NCBI GenBank assembly: GCA_041596515.1
Contig: JBFHIJ010000004.1
Coordinates: 77,719 to 141,718, forward strand
From: JBFHIJ01 sp041596515
Lineage (GTDB): Bacteria > Bacteroidota > Ignavibacteria > Kapaibacteriales > UBA2268
Length of the DNA stretch: 64,000 nt
Reading direction: 5' to 3'
Below the pieces are notes generated by a model, which did no database searches, had not been told where the DNA came from, and saw only the letters and a program-made list of their open reading frames with translations. Position 1 is the stretch's first letter. Every line of letters begins with the position of its first letter. The position numbers and the translations under genes are program-made. Positions 1 through 8,717 of this stretch are shown piece by piece.

Positions 1-1
1 C

Positions 2-2782
2 AGTTTAGAAAATGATGTACTGTTTGAAATTACAGAAGGTGCAATTGGCTCTTCTCTAATATTAGGCGATGGAGATCAACATAAAGTAAAAGTAAAGTAT
101 ACACCAGTGGATTCAACTATTCAGTTTACAAAATTGCTAATACAATCCACAGCCTGCTCAGGTAATGAAATTTTAATTGCAGCTGGATATCCTAATACTC
201 CTCCAAAAGAAAAAACAATAAAATTGACTTCGCCGGATTGCAATGAAACTCTGATATTAGGTGAAGAACACTATGTAGAGTGGGAAGGATTACTTCCTGA
301 AGATGTAATTCAACTGGAATATTCTCTAGATAATGGCAAAAATTGGTTGTCATTAGATTCTAATGTAAGAGGTTTGAAGTATAAATGGAATCTTCCACAA
401 ATTGAAACCGATGAAGCACTTGTAAAAATTATTCAACTTTGGCCGAATAATGTTGGTCAGACAATGGATTTGAAACATTGGGCACAGGTTAATAGTGCAT
501 CTTTTAATCAATTTGGTGATAGAGTTGTGACCGCTTCCAGTGATTCGTCAGCGATTGTATGGAATTCAAATACCGGAGTCAAAATACTAACTTTAGCTAA
601 GCATAGCAATGATGTAAATTATGCTGTATTTAGCAATGATGGCAAGTATATTGCAACTGCGTCAAAAGATTCGACTGTTATCCTTTGGGATGCAACCACA
701 GGCGACAGCTTAGGTACTGTAATACAAAAAGAAAAAATCAATTCTGTTAACTTTTCACATAATTCAAAAGTATTCGTTACTGCAACTTCAGATGGTACTG
801 TAAAAATTTATGATGTTAATACTTTATCATTAGTGCTGAATATAAATGCTTATACTTCAACAAAGCGTGCTTGGTATGCTGAATTTGATCCTACTGATAG
901 CTATATATTAACAGCTGGAAACTCAGTATATGCAAAAATTTATAATGCTGTTGGTACCAATGCAGGCAATTTATACAAGTCATTTAAAGTGCAGGAAGCT
1001 AATTACGGAGATGTTGCACATGCTACTTTCAATGATAATGCGACTAAAGTAGCGTTGACTAGTTCAAACTTGAAAAGGACTATCGTATGGGACATGAAAA
1101 ACTTACCTGACAAAGATACTTATTTTATCCAGGATTCGCTTTACTCTGTTTCTCACAATAAAGATACTTCGGATAACTATTTTATACGTCATGCCTCATT
1201 TGCTCGTGATAAAGATGGTGTTGAATACCTACTAACTTCAGGTACAGATAAGAAAGCATATGTTTGGTATGCAGCTGATGGAACATTAAAAATAGAATTA
1301 TTGGAACATAGAAGCACTGTTAGTACTGCTGTGATGAATTTTGATGGAAGTAGAGTCTTAACTGCCAGCTGGGATAGCACTGCAAAGGTGTGGAATCTTG
1401 ATAAACGAGACCTACAAATGGATACAACTGATTGTACTTTTAGCATTAAAAAGCCAAACATTACACCAAATGACATAACTTATGGAGATATTTATAGAGG
1501 TAATGTAATAGATTCTTTGTTCAAAAGAGTAATCGTAAATGACAATACATTTCCAATAGAAGTGAAATCAATAAAATTGGTAAACGATGCTACTGAACAA
1601 TTTTCTCTCATCTCCAAACTAGACTTACCTATTAAGCTGATGCCTACCGAGGCAATAGATTTAGAATTTTCTGTATATCCAAAAAATTCTGGAAATATAA
1701 AAGCTCAAATAGAAATATTGACAAGTGGAAATGCTACTTTTATGTCTGAAATATCAGCTAATGTGTTATCTGAAGGACTTATAGTAAATAATAGTTATAT
1801 TGATTTAGGATTGGTAGATTTTGGAGAGTTTAAAGATTCAATCTTAACTGCAGTAATTACTAATACTAACAGTGTAACTATTAATATTACCGATATTAAA
1901 TTGGATGTACCTGAACCTGATAACTTTAGAATTATAGAAGGAACTGACATTAGCTCTATCGCACCCGGGCAATCTAAAACTTTTAAAGTTAGATATACTC
2001 CTTCTGACAACCTAAGAAACAATGCAGTTCTAACAGTATCTCATGATTTACACCAATATCCAGCAAGGATTAACTTGCTCGGTGAAGGTATAAGTCCGAT
2101 TGTAAGTTCTTGTACTATTTTTATTCCTGATGTTACAGGTGCTCCTGGTGATATTATTCAATTACCTATTAAAATTAAAAATATCAACGAAGAAGGTATC
2201 AGAAAAACAATTTCCGGTATAAAAACATATTTAAGTTTTAATGCAACACTGCTTGCTCCAGTTGATACTTACGATTATGACATAATAGATAATAATATAA
2301 GAACAATTGGTATAGACTTACCACTAAGTTTTGGCGAAGATTCTACTTTGTCCATTATTGAATTCCATGTAGGACTTGGTAATTCTGTTAATTCTGAGAT
2401 GACTTTAAAAAATTCTATACCTATTGGTTTAGGCAAATTTGACATTCAAGAAGAATCGTCTATTTTCACTTTAACAGGTTTGTGTGACGATGAGAATCCA
2501 AGACTTTTTGACCCTAATGGAAAATCTATTTTAGCTCAAAACATGCCGAACCCTTTTACAACTGAAGCGAATGTAGTGTTCGAGCTTCCAACAGATTCTC
2601 ATGTTAAATTTTATGTAGTAGATATGACTGGTAAAACAGTTCTTAATATAATTGATGCCAAACTGGTAAAAGGTGAACACAATGTTCATATCGATGCAAG
2701 TAAATTAGGTACCGGAATTTATAGATACATTCTTAAAACTCCATATGATGTATATTCAAGAACCATGCAGATATTAAAATAG
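2..2782 (+). CDS. WD40-repeat T9SS surface/secreted protein, 5' end outside window
   Basis: The frame is open to the left edge, so the GTG at 107 is an internal valine and the gene starts before the window. In order: the end of an Ig-like 'choice-of-anchor' segment, a WD40 beta-propeller (about 460-1410) with repeats ending in VWN, LWD and VWY, one or two further anchor-D-like Ig domains (about 1480-2090), a cohesin-like domain (about 2110-2490) beginning after the single cysteine of SSCTIFIPD, and a C-terminal T9SS type A sorting domain (about 2530-2782) with QNMPNPF and GTGIYRYIL. Such proteins are exported by Sec, carried across the outer membrane by T9SS and left on the surface or released. 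No catalytic residues are visible; the propeller suggests binding. The end lies 12 bases before hisS. Confidence 0.85.
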   Translation, partial: SLENDVLFEITEGAIGSSLILGDGDQHKVKVKYTPVDSTIQFTKLLIQSTACSGNEILIAAGYPNTPPKEKTIKLTSPDCNETLILGEEHYVEWEGLLPEDVIQLEYSLDNGKNWLSLDSNVRGLKYKWNLPQIETDEALVKIIQLWPNNVGQTMDLKHWAQVNSASFNQFGDRVVTASSDSSAIVWNSNTGVKILTLAKHSNDVNYAVFSNDGKYIATASKDSTVILWDATTGDSLGTVIQKEKINSVNFSHNSKVFVTATSDGTVKIYDVNTLSLVLNINAYTSTKRAWYAEFDPTDSYILTAGNSVYAKIYNAVGTNAGNLYKSFKVQEANYGDVAHATFNDNATKVALTSSNLKRTIVWDMKNLPDKDTYFIQDSLYSVSHNKDTSDNYFIRHASFARDKDGVEYLLTSGTDKKAYVWYAADGTLKIELLEHRSTVSTAVMNFDGSRVLTASWDSTAKVWNLDKRDLQMDTTDCTFSIKKPNITPNDITYGDIYRGNVIDSLFKRVIVNDNTFPIEVKSIKLVNDATEQFSLISKLDLPIKLMPTEAIDLEFSVYPKNSGNIKAQIEILTSGNATFMSEISANVLSEGLIVNNSYIDLGLVDFGEFKDSILTAVITNTNSVTINITDIKLDVPEPDNFRIIEGTDISSIAPGQSKTFKVRYTPSDNLRNNAVLTVSHDLHQYPARINLLGEGISPIVSSCTIFIPDVTGAPGDIIQLPIKIKNINEEGIRKTISGIKTYLSFNATLLAPVDTYDYDIIDNNIRTIGIDLPLSFGEDSTLSIIEFHVGLGNSVNSEMTLKNSIPIGLGKFDIQEESSIFTLTGLCDDENPRLFDPNGKSILAQNMPNPFTTEANVVFELPTDSHVKFYVVDMTGKTVLNIIDAKLVKGEHNVHIDASKLGTGIYRYILKTPYDVYSRTMQILK

Positions 2783-2794
2783 GGGATAACGAAG

Positions 2795-4051
2795 ATGATT
2801 CAAGCGATAAGAGGAACAAAAGATATATTGCCAAGTGAAATTGAGAATTGGTATTTTTTAGAAAATATTTTTAGATCTGTATCTGATACTTTTGGCTATA
2901 AAGAACTTAAAACACCAATATTTGAAAAAACTGAAGTATTTTCGAGAGGAATTGGTGATGGAACTGATATAGTAAATAAAGAAATGTATACGTTTGATGA
3001 TAGAGGTGGAGAATCATTAACTCTTAGGCCTGAGGCGACTGCTGCATTAGTTAGAAGTGTTATTCAAAATAAATTAGCGAATGCAGGAACTGCTCAAAAA
3101 TTTTGGTACTTTGGGCCATTTTTTCGATATGAAAGACCTCAAAAGGGAAGGCTTAGACAATTTCACCAATATGGTGCTGAATGTTTAGCTACCGATAAAC
3201 CGGAATCAGATGTAGAAGTGATTTTATTAGCGAACTCAATCATTAAAAAAGCCGGTATTAGCGACTATAAATTATTATTAAATTCCTTAGGGAATGATAG
3301 TTCTCGAGCAGAATACAGAAAAGCTCTTATAGAATATTTAGAAAATAAAAAAGAGCAATTATCTGAAGATAGCCAAAGCAGATTACAGATTAACCCTCTG
3401 AGAGTTTTGGATTCGAAAGATAAACGTGATATTGATATAGTTAAAGATGCACCGATTCTTTCAAATTATTTTGATGAAGAAAGCAAAAATCACTTTACAA
3501 TTGTGACTTCTATGCTTGATAACTTAGGCGTACAGTACGAAATATCACCTAAATTAGTACGAGGCTTAGACTACTATTCGCATACTGTTTTTGAATTTCA
3601 GAGCTCTGCTTTGGGTGCTCAGGATTCATTTGGCGGTGGCGGTAGATATAACAAACTATTTTCTGAATTAGGTGGCAAAGACACGCCTGCTGTTGGTTTT
3701 GCTTTTGGTGTAGAAAGATTGTTGTTGATATTAGAAGAGTTAAAATTACTTCCTGAAGCAAAAACAGATTGTGATATTTTCATCGTGGCCGCCGGTGATG
3801 GTATTCAAAATTATTCTTTCAAAATTGCTCAGGAATTGCGGGATTCAGGTTTAAGAGTTGCAGTAGATTTAAACGATAGATCAATGAAAGCTCAAATGAG
3901 GGCTTCAAATAAATCCGGTGCAATTTTTACTATTTTAATTGGTGAAGATGAGCTAAATAACAATACTGTTACTATAAAAAACATGGGCGACAGCACTCAA
4001 GTAAATATAGCATACAACGAATTGTCCAATTTTACATTTAATATTGCATAA
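2795..4051 (+). CDS. hisS: Histidyl-tRNA synthetase
   Basis: Class II aminoacyl-tRNA synthetase that charges tRNA-His with histidine in the cytoplasm. The 418-residue length is normal. Visible motifs: FRYERPQKGR of motif 2 (about residue 110), the histidine-specific RGLDYY (256-261), the GGGGRYN loop (about 282), and motif 3 GFAFGVERL (about 300). The C-terminal 90 residues form the anticodon-binding domain, with VDLNDRSMKAQMRAS. The start is the ATG 12 bases after the preceding stop, with a purine-rich GGGGATAACGAAG leader. The next kinase gene begins three bases after its stop, so the two are probably co-transcribed. Confidence 0.97.
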   Translation: MIQAIRGTKDILPSEIENWYFLENIFRSVSDTFGYKELKTPIFEKTEVFSRGIGDGTDIVNKEMYTFDDRGGESLTLRPEATAALVRSVIQNKLANAGTAQKFWYFGPFFRYERPQKGRLRQFHQYGAECLATDKPESDVEVILLANSIIKKAGISDYKLLLNSLGNDSSRAEYRKALIEYLENKKEQLSEDSQSRLQINPLRVLDSKDKRDIDIVKDAPILSNYFDEESKNHFTIVTSMLDNLGVQYEISPKLVRGLDYYSHTVFEFQSSALGAQDSFGGGGRYNKLFSELGGKDTPAVGFAFGVERLLLILEELKLLPEAKTDCDIFIVAAGDGIQNYSFKIAQELRDSGLRVAVDLNDRSMKAQMRASNKSGAIFTILIGEDELNNNTVTIKNMGDSTQVNIAYNELSNFTFNIA

Positions 4052-4053
4052 AT

Positions 4054-5340
4054 ATGGCTTATAGAAGCAGAGAAAAGTTTTTCGAGAATATATCGAAACC
4101 ATTAGCAAAATGGCAAATAAAATTATTATTTGCCATTTTGGCGTTTTCAATAATTTTAGGAGTCATACTTTTTACTCAATCATTAGTAAAAGAGTTAGTC
4201 GATAGAGAAAAAAAGACATTACAACTCTATGCAAAAATAAATGAAGATTTTAATAACAGGATATTATCTAATCAAGAAACAGATTACTTATATTTTATGT
4301 TAGATAATATCATAGAAACTATCAACTTTCCTATAATTGCAACTGATTCAGATGATAAACCTCAAGAGTCATTTGAAGCATATACTCTTAATCTGGGAAT
4401 TGATTTTTCAAAGCCATTAGAAGAACAAAGAAAAATAGTAAACTCAATTTTACAAGAAATGAAAGAAGACTATAAACCCATTATTATACATGGTCAAAAC
4501 AACGAAGTGTTACTTAAGTTTTATTATGCACATTCACCAATAATTGACCAATTACGATATTTTCCATTAATTGCAATGGTTGCAGTAGCCTCTTTTATAT
4601 TGATAGGGTATTTTGCATTTTCCGGAATTAGAAGAACTGAGGAATCCAAAGTATGGGTGGGCATGGCTAAAGAAGCTGCTCATCAGCTTGGGACACCTCT
4701 ATCGAGCCTATTAGCATGGATAGAGATATTAAAGTATAATAACGAAGATCCATCTTATGTTTCTGAAATAATAGGCGAAATGGAGCATGACCTTACACGT
4801 TTAAATACTATAACAACACGATTTTCAAAAATTGGCTCTCAACCTGAAAAAGAACTGACAAATGTATCGGAACTTATTGAAAATGTATGTAAGTATTATG
4901 AAGTAAGGTTACCAAATGTGTCAAAGAAAATTGAAATAATTAGAGATTTACAAGAATCATATATTGCGTTGGTCAATAGAGATTTGTTTGAGTGGGTGAT
5001 AGAAAACTTGCTTAAAAATGCAACAGAAGCTATAGAAAGAGAAATAGGCAATATTTATATTTATATGAGAGCAAATACAGACCAAAAAATATTTATATAT
5101 GTGAGAGATACAGGTAAGGGTATGAATAATCAACTTAAACGTATGATTTTCGTGCCAGGGTATACAACTAAAAAACGCGGCTGGGGCTTAGGTCTGAGTT
5201 TAGTAAAAAGGATTGTAGAAGATTACCATAAAGGTAAAATTTATATAAAAGAAAGCAACCCCGGCAAAGGAACTACATTTGCTATCGAATTACCTATGAA
5301 TAGAGACATTAATAATAGGATTCGTCGATCCACTTTTTAA
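4054..5340 (+). CDS. Membrane sensor histidine kinase
   Basis: The 428-residue kinase has transmembrane segments at about 24-43 and 171-193 enclosing an extracytoplasmic sensor region of about 125 residues with no domain I recognise. The dimerization box is AAHQLGTPLSS with His210 as the likely phosphorylation site; this HQLGTPLSS form is typical of Bacteroidota kinases. The ATPase domain shows the N box (ENLLKNATEAI), G1 (DTGKGM) and G2 (KKRGWGLGLSL). No receiver domain or adjacent response regulator exists, so the partner lies elsewhere. It follows hisS by two bases. Its last 32 bases overlap the 3' end of the convergent lipoprotein gene. Confidence 0.93.
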   Translation: MAYRSREKFFENISKPLAKWQIKLLFAILAFSIILGVILFTQSLVKELVDREKKTLQLYAKINEDFNNRILSNQETDYLYFMLDNIIETINFPIIATDSDDKPQESFEAYTLNLGIDFSKPLEEQRKIVNSILQEMKEDYKPIIIHGQNNEVLLKFYYAHSPIIDQLRYFPLIAMVAVASFILIGYFAFSGIRRTEESKVWVGMAKEAAHQLGTPLSSLLAWIEILKYNNEDPSYVSEIIGEMEHDLTRLNTITTRFSKIGSQPEKELTNVSELIENVCKYYEVRLPNVSKKIEIIRDLQESYIALVNRDLFEWVIENLLKNATEAIEREIGNIYIYMRANTDQKIFIYVRDTGKGMNNQLKRMIFVPGYTTKKRGWGLGLSLVKRIVEDYHKGKIYIKESNPGKGTTFAIELPMNRDINNRIRRSTF

Positions 5341-5812
5341 TTTTCCAGATTTCCATTTCATTTTCTCGAGTTAGAGTAAAGATGACTTTGCCATAGAGAT
5401 AAACTTTGTCTTGCTCGGAAAATGTTACGGAAAGCGTAAATCCTCTGGATATATCTTGCTGAGTAGAGTCGCCAACAGAGACTAACACATCGTCCCAAAT
5501 CAGATTTAAATTCTCTGTACCATTGAAAAGATTATTTGTAGAAACCATATCTTCAGATCTGCCCCAAGATTTATTAAGATCCGGAGACTCAGGGTTTTTA
5601 TAAATAAAGGTAAAATCGTTAGCTAATAACTTACCATAAACAAGAGTATCTTTAAAAATATAGGAATATTTAAAATTAGCAAATACACCATCTATTGTTT
5701 TTTGATCACCCAGGATATCTGACGAATTTTCTTGATCTTTAATACCGGGTGCAAAAGGATTGGTGCATGCGAGGATAAAACAAGCTAAGAATATAAAATT
5801 TAGATACTTCAT
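5309..5812 (-). CDS. Predicted lipoprotein, NTF2-like size
   Basis: The 167-residue protein has a lipoprotein signal peptide ending in ILAC, so Cys16 is probably lipidated. The rest has no motif I recognise; alternating strands and a C-terminal basic/aromatic strand (EIWKIKKWIDESYY) resemble small NTF2-like envelope lipoproteins. It lies four bases downstream of another lipoprotein of similar size and layout, and the pair may be distant paralogues (inference). It is the last gene of the ybaB-recR-lipoprotein-lipoprotein unit. Its 3' end overlaps the convergent kinase gene by 32 bases. Confidence 0.8.
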   Translation of the reverse strand: MKYLNFIFLACFILACTNPFAPGIKDQENSSDILGDQKTIDGVFANFKYSYIFKDTLVYGKLLANDFTFIYKNPESPDLNKSWGRSEDMVSTNNLFNGTENLNLIWDDVLVSVGDSTQQDISRGFTLSVTFSEQDKVYLYGKVIFTLTRENEMEIWKIKKWIDESYY

Positions 5813-5816
5813 TTGG

Positions 5817-6392
5817 TTAACTCGTTGCTTTTAAATTACTCCAAGATTCAAATCCTTCTTTGGAGATGTCCTTCCATGTATATACAAACCATAAACCATT
5901 TAGTTTGTTTTTTATTATAATAAACTGAAGTTTTCCTTGGTAGATAGATTCTTCTGAAGAAACATTCGCAGGTATATTTAAAGAATAATCAGAAGTAAAA
6001 GAAATAGAATCCGGGCTTAAGGATTCATAATTCAAATCAGCAAGTGATAGTTTTGGTGTTAATCCACTTTCCAAAGAGGCAATCTCTGTAGTAAAATATC
6101 TTTTCTCTTCAGCTAAATCCCAATTTGAAAAAATATCTGTAAACGAAGCCAACATTTCAGCGGTAGGATTAAAAATAAAACTAGGTAAGCTGGGATCGTT
6201 CACAAAGCAAGACAAATAATTATCTGTATTTTTCTCAGCTATAGCTTGCATCACATTTTGAATCACAAGACTGTAAGTCGTAGGAGGAATAAAACTACTA
6301 ATACCAGAAGAGGGTTCTTCGGGGTCTCTTGGTTCGAAAACCCCACAAGAACAAATCATGATTAATAATATCAGAGTATAAACTTTCCTCAT
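5817..6392 (-). CDS. Predicted lipoprotein, NTF2-like size
   Basis: The 191-residue protein has a hydrophobic signal ending MICSCG; the second Cys (about residue 16) is the likely lipidation site. It then has a proline-rich linker (EPRDPEEPSSG) and a globular part opening with a helix (SLVIQNVMQAIAEKNTDNYLSCF) of the kind that starts NTF2-like folds. Function unknown. Its ATG overlaps the recR TGA in an ATGA, so the two genes are translationally coupled. Upstream and downstream spacing makes it part of the recR transcript. Confidence 0.82.
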   Translation of the reverse strand: MRKVYTLILLIMICSCGVFEPRDPEEPSSGISSFIPPTTYSLVIQNVMQAIAEKNTDNYLSCFVNDPSLPSFIFNPTAEMLASFTDIFSNWDLAEEKRYFTTEIASLESGLTPKLSLADLNYESLSPDSISFTSDYSLNIPANVSSEESIYQGKLQFIIIKNKLNGLWFVYTWKDISKEGFESWSNLKATS

Positions 6393-6982
6393 ATGAATAT
6401 CCTACTCTCTAAGGCTTTCGAAAGAGTAGCTTCGTCAGAATATTCTATAGCTCCACCCATAGGTAAGCCACTTGCTAATCTACTTACTTTTATGTCCAAA
6501 GTTTTTATCATTTTAGAAATGTATTGCATGGTAACCTCACCTTCAACGCTAGGGTTAATAGCCAAAATTACTTCATCAATATTATTTAATCTACTTAGCA
6601 ACTCTTTTATTTTTATATCTTCGGGTCCAATTCCATCTAAAGGATTTAAAATTCCGTGCAAGACGTGATATAATCCATAAAACTCATTAGTTCTTTCAAT
6701 AGCCAAAACATCATTTGGATCTTCTACTACGCAAATTACATTATTTTGTCTTTTATGTGAACTGCATATCGGGCAGGGATCTTGTTCTGTGTAATTTAAA
6801 CAAACAGAACAAAATTTTACGTGCTGCATCATAGATACCATAGAATTTGCAAACTTATCTACATATTCAGGTGGTTGTCTTAAAATATGATATGTCAGTC
6901 TTTGAGCAGTTTTCCTGCCAATAGAAGGCAATGATGCAAATAAATCAATCACTTTATTTATAGATTCAGAAGAATATTGCAT
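6389..6982 (-). CDS. recR: Recombination mediator protein RecR
   Basis: RecR helps RecO and RecF load RecA at gaps in damaged DNA. The 197-residue length is normal. An N-terminal helix-hairpin-helix (LPSIGRKTAQR, residues 18-28) is followed by a four-cysteine zinc finger (Cys58, Cys61, Cys70, Cys73), a Toprim domain from about residue 80 (CVVEDPNDVLAIE), and the C-terminal LASGLPMGGAIEYSDEATL segment. It lies 10 bases downstream of ybaB, the usual bacterial pairing, although dnaX, often the third member, is absent. Its stop overlaps the next start by four bases. Confidence 0.97.
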   Translation of the reverse strand: MQYSSESINKVIDLFASLPSIGRKTAQRLTYHILRQPPEYVDKFANSMVSMMQHVKFCSVCLNYTEQDPCPICSSHKRQNNVICVVEDPNDVLAIERTNEFYGLYHVLHGILNPLDGIGPEDIKIKELLSRLNNIDEVILAINPSVEGEVTMQYISKMIKTLDIKVSRLASGLPMGGAIEYSDEATLSKALESRIFI

Positions 6983-6992
6983 TTATAAAGAC

Positions 6993-7313
6993 CTATAGAT
7001 TTAATCCGGGTATTTTAGGTAGCATTCCTGAGAGTCCGCCCATTTGATTAGAAGCTAAATCTTTTGCTTCTTTGTTTGCTTTATTAATTGCAGCTACAAT
7101 CAAATCTTCAAGCATTTCTACATCTCTAGGGTCAACAGCTTCTTTCGCTATTTTAATTGATTTTATGTCTTGAGCACCATTCATAGTAACAGTAACCATA
7201 CCACCACCAGCTTCAGCAGTAATAATTTTAGCTTCTACTTCCTTTTTAACTCTTTCCATTTCTTCTTGCATTTTTTGAGCCTGCGCTAGCATGCTTTGCA
7301 TATCAAATTGCAT
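6993..7313 (-). CDS. ybaB: YbaB/EbfC family nucleoid-associated protein
   Basis: Small DNA-binding dimer of the YbaB/EbfC family, usually encoded beside recR. I place the start at the ATG giving MQFDMQSMLAQAQKMQEEM (106 residues). The frame extends four codons upstream to a TTG, but the AGG of that stretch sits six bases before the ATG and reads better as the ribosome-binding site. Features: N-terminal charged amphipathic helix, VTMNGAQDIKSIKI beta core, and a C-terminal Gly/Met-rich tail (MGGLSGMLPKIPGLNL). A candidate -7 element lies about 37 bases upstream. Confidence 0.95.
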   Translation of the reverse strand: MQFDMQSMLAQAQKMQEEMERVKKEVEAKIITAEAGGGMVTVTMNGAQDIKSIKIAKEAVDPRDVEMLEDLIVAAINKANKEAKDLASNQMGGLSGMLPKIPGLNL

Positions 7314-7349
7314 TTTTAACCTCAAAGATTTATTTAAATATCAAGATAA

Positions 7350-7357
7350 CAAATATA
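7350..7357 (-). promoter_or_regulatory. Candidate Bacteroidota -7 element upstream of ybaB
   Basis: Read on the minus strand it is TATATTTG, an exact fit to TAnnTTTG. A TTG lies upstream but at about 24 bases rather than 19-20, so only the -7 half is convincing. Confidence 0.35.
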
Positions 7358-7489
7358 AGTATTTTACAATAAAAAAAATTTCAAAGAATAATACAAATTC
7401 GAATTTAAAGATGCAAAATTGAAACAAAAATTGTATTTTATTCGTTACCTTAATTGGCTATACATTCAATTATAATAGAGGAAAGTAAA

Positions 7490-8176
7490 ATGGGAATTTT
7501 TAGTAGAATAGCTGATGTTTTTAAAGCAAATGTAAATGATGCTTTAGACAGAGCTGAAGATCCTGAAAAAATGATAAAACAAATGGTTATTGAGATGGAA
7601 GAGTCTGTCAATAAAGCCACTTTATCTGTTGCACAAGCCGTAGCTAATGAAAAATCCCTTGAACGTAAACTTTCTAAAGCTGATAAAGAACGTTCAGATT
7701 GGGAGCAAAAAGCAATGCAAGCTTTACAATCTAATAGAGAAGATTTGGCTAAAGCAGCTTTAGAAAAAAAATCTATTGCTGAGAGAAATTTTAATGATTT
7801 GCAGCCACTTCAACAATCTGCAAAAGTTACTGCTGATAAATTAAGAGAACAGCTTAATAATTTGAAAAGGAAATTAGACGAAGCCAGATCGCGTCAAAGC
7901 ACGTTGATTGCACGCTCGCAAGCTGCTAAAGCTCAGAAACAAATTGCACAATCTATGGGTGGTGTAGGATCGGATGCCTTTGGAAAATTTGATAAATTCG
8001 AAGATAAAATAGACAAATTAGAAGCAGAAGCAGAAGCTTTCGAATCATTAGACAGTGGTAGTTCATCTTTAGATCAAGAATTCAAAGAACTGGAAAGTTC
8101 TACTGCAGTAGATAGTGATTTGCTAGCTTTAAAGGCAAAAATGGGTCTTTTGAATGATTCTCAAAAATCAGAATAG
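7490..8176 (+). CDS. pspA: PspA/IM30 (Vipp1-like) membrane-stress protein
   Basis: The 228-residue coiled-coil protein of the PspA/IM30 family binds the inner face of the cytoplasmic membrane and helps maintain it under stress. It opens with the family's amphipathic helix, MGIFSRIADVFKANVNDAL, then DRAEDPEKMIKQMV and a long heptad-rich coil to about residue 160. The start is the ATG at 7490, preceded by GAGGAAAGTAAA; the in-frame TTG 36 bases earlier would prepend residues the family lacks. A YbjN-like gene follows about 10 bases after its stop. No pspF/pspB/pspC homologues are near, as is common outside enterobacteria. Confidence 0.92.
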   Translation: MGIFSRIADVFKANVNDALDRAEDPEKMIKQMVIEMEESVNKATLSVAQAVANEKSLERKLSKADKERSDWEQKAMQALQSNREDLAKAALEKKSIAERNFNDLQPLQQSAKVTADKLREQLNNLKRKLDEARSRQSTLIARSQAAKAQKQIAQSMGGVGSDAFGKFDKFEDKIDKLEAEAEAFESLDSGSSSLDQEFKELESSTAVDSDLLALKAKMGLLNDSQKSE

Positions 8177-8186
8177 GAGTGTAAAA

Positions 8187-8675
8187 GTGGAAAATTCAAT
8201 ATTAAACAAAGAGGAAATGACAATGGAAAATACACCTCAAGAATTGATATATGCTACTATTCAAAAAGTAGAATCAATATTAAATGAAAAATATCCTGAT
8301 CATATAAAATTTGAAGAAGGTCAATATGTTATCAATAGAGGTTCTACTCAAGTAATGGTACTGGTAAGACCTTTCACTGAAAAAGACACAGCTGTGGAGT
8401 GTATAGCAAATGTAGTTGCCGGTGCAAATATTACTTCAGAAATAATGAAGTTTTTACTTCGCAAAAATGCTGAAATACATTTTGGCTCTTTTGGATTATT
8501 ATTTGACGATACTATTACTTTCAGTCACTGTATCACAGGGACTAACTTAGATTTCAATGAGTTAATTGTTTCGGTGAATTCAGTTGCAATTATTGCAGAT
8601 TATTACGACGATGAAATAGTCAAGATTGCAGGCGGTAAAAGATCCGCTGATGCCTTAGAGCAAGACTTTGAGTAA
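8187..8675 (+). CDS. YbjN / type III secretion chaperone-fold protein
   Basis: The small acidic protein matches the YbjN/CesT-like fold by its pattern: an N-terminal helix (YATIQKVESILNEKY), a VMVLVRPF strand, then a second helix with ITSEIMKFLLRKNAEIHFGSFGLLFDD. Its biochemical role is unknown. Two starts are possible: GTG 8187 after AGGAG with seven-base spacing, or ATG 8223 after GAGGA with seven-base spacing; I chose the longer. A hairpin terminator follows. The position next to pspA suggests a shared envelope-stress role (inference). Confidence 0.8.
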   Translation: MENSILNKEEMTMENTPQELIYATIQKVESILNEKYPDHIKFEEGQYVINRGSTQVMVLVRPFTEKDTAVECIANVVAGANITSEIMKFLLRKNAEIHFGSFGLLFDDTITFSHCITGTNLDFNELIVSVNSVAIIADYYDDEIVKIAGGKRSADALEQDFE

Positions 8676-8692
8676 AATATGTAGTGCAAAAT

Positions 8693-8717
8693 AAAGAGGA
8701 CTTAGTCCTCTTTTTTT
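8693..8717. terminator. Bidirectional intrinsic terminator, pspA-ybjN / ompA-like
   Basis: Stem AAAGAGGAC, loop TTA, stem GTCCTCTTT, then a T run on the plus strand. Its mirrored A run can serve the minus strand. It includes the last codons and stop of the convergent OmpA-family gene. Confidence 0.75.
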
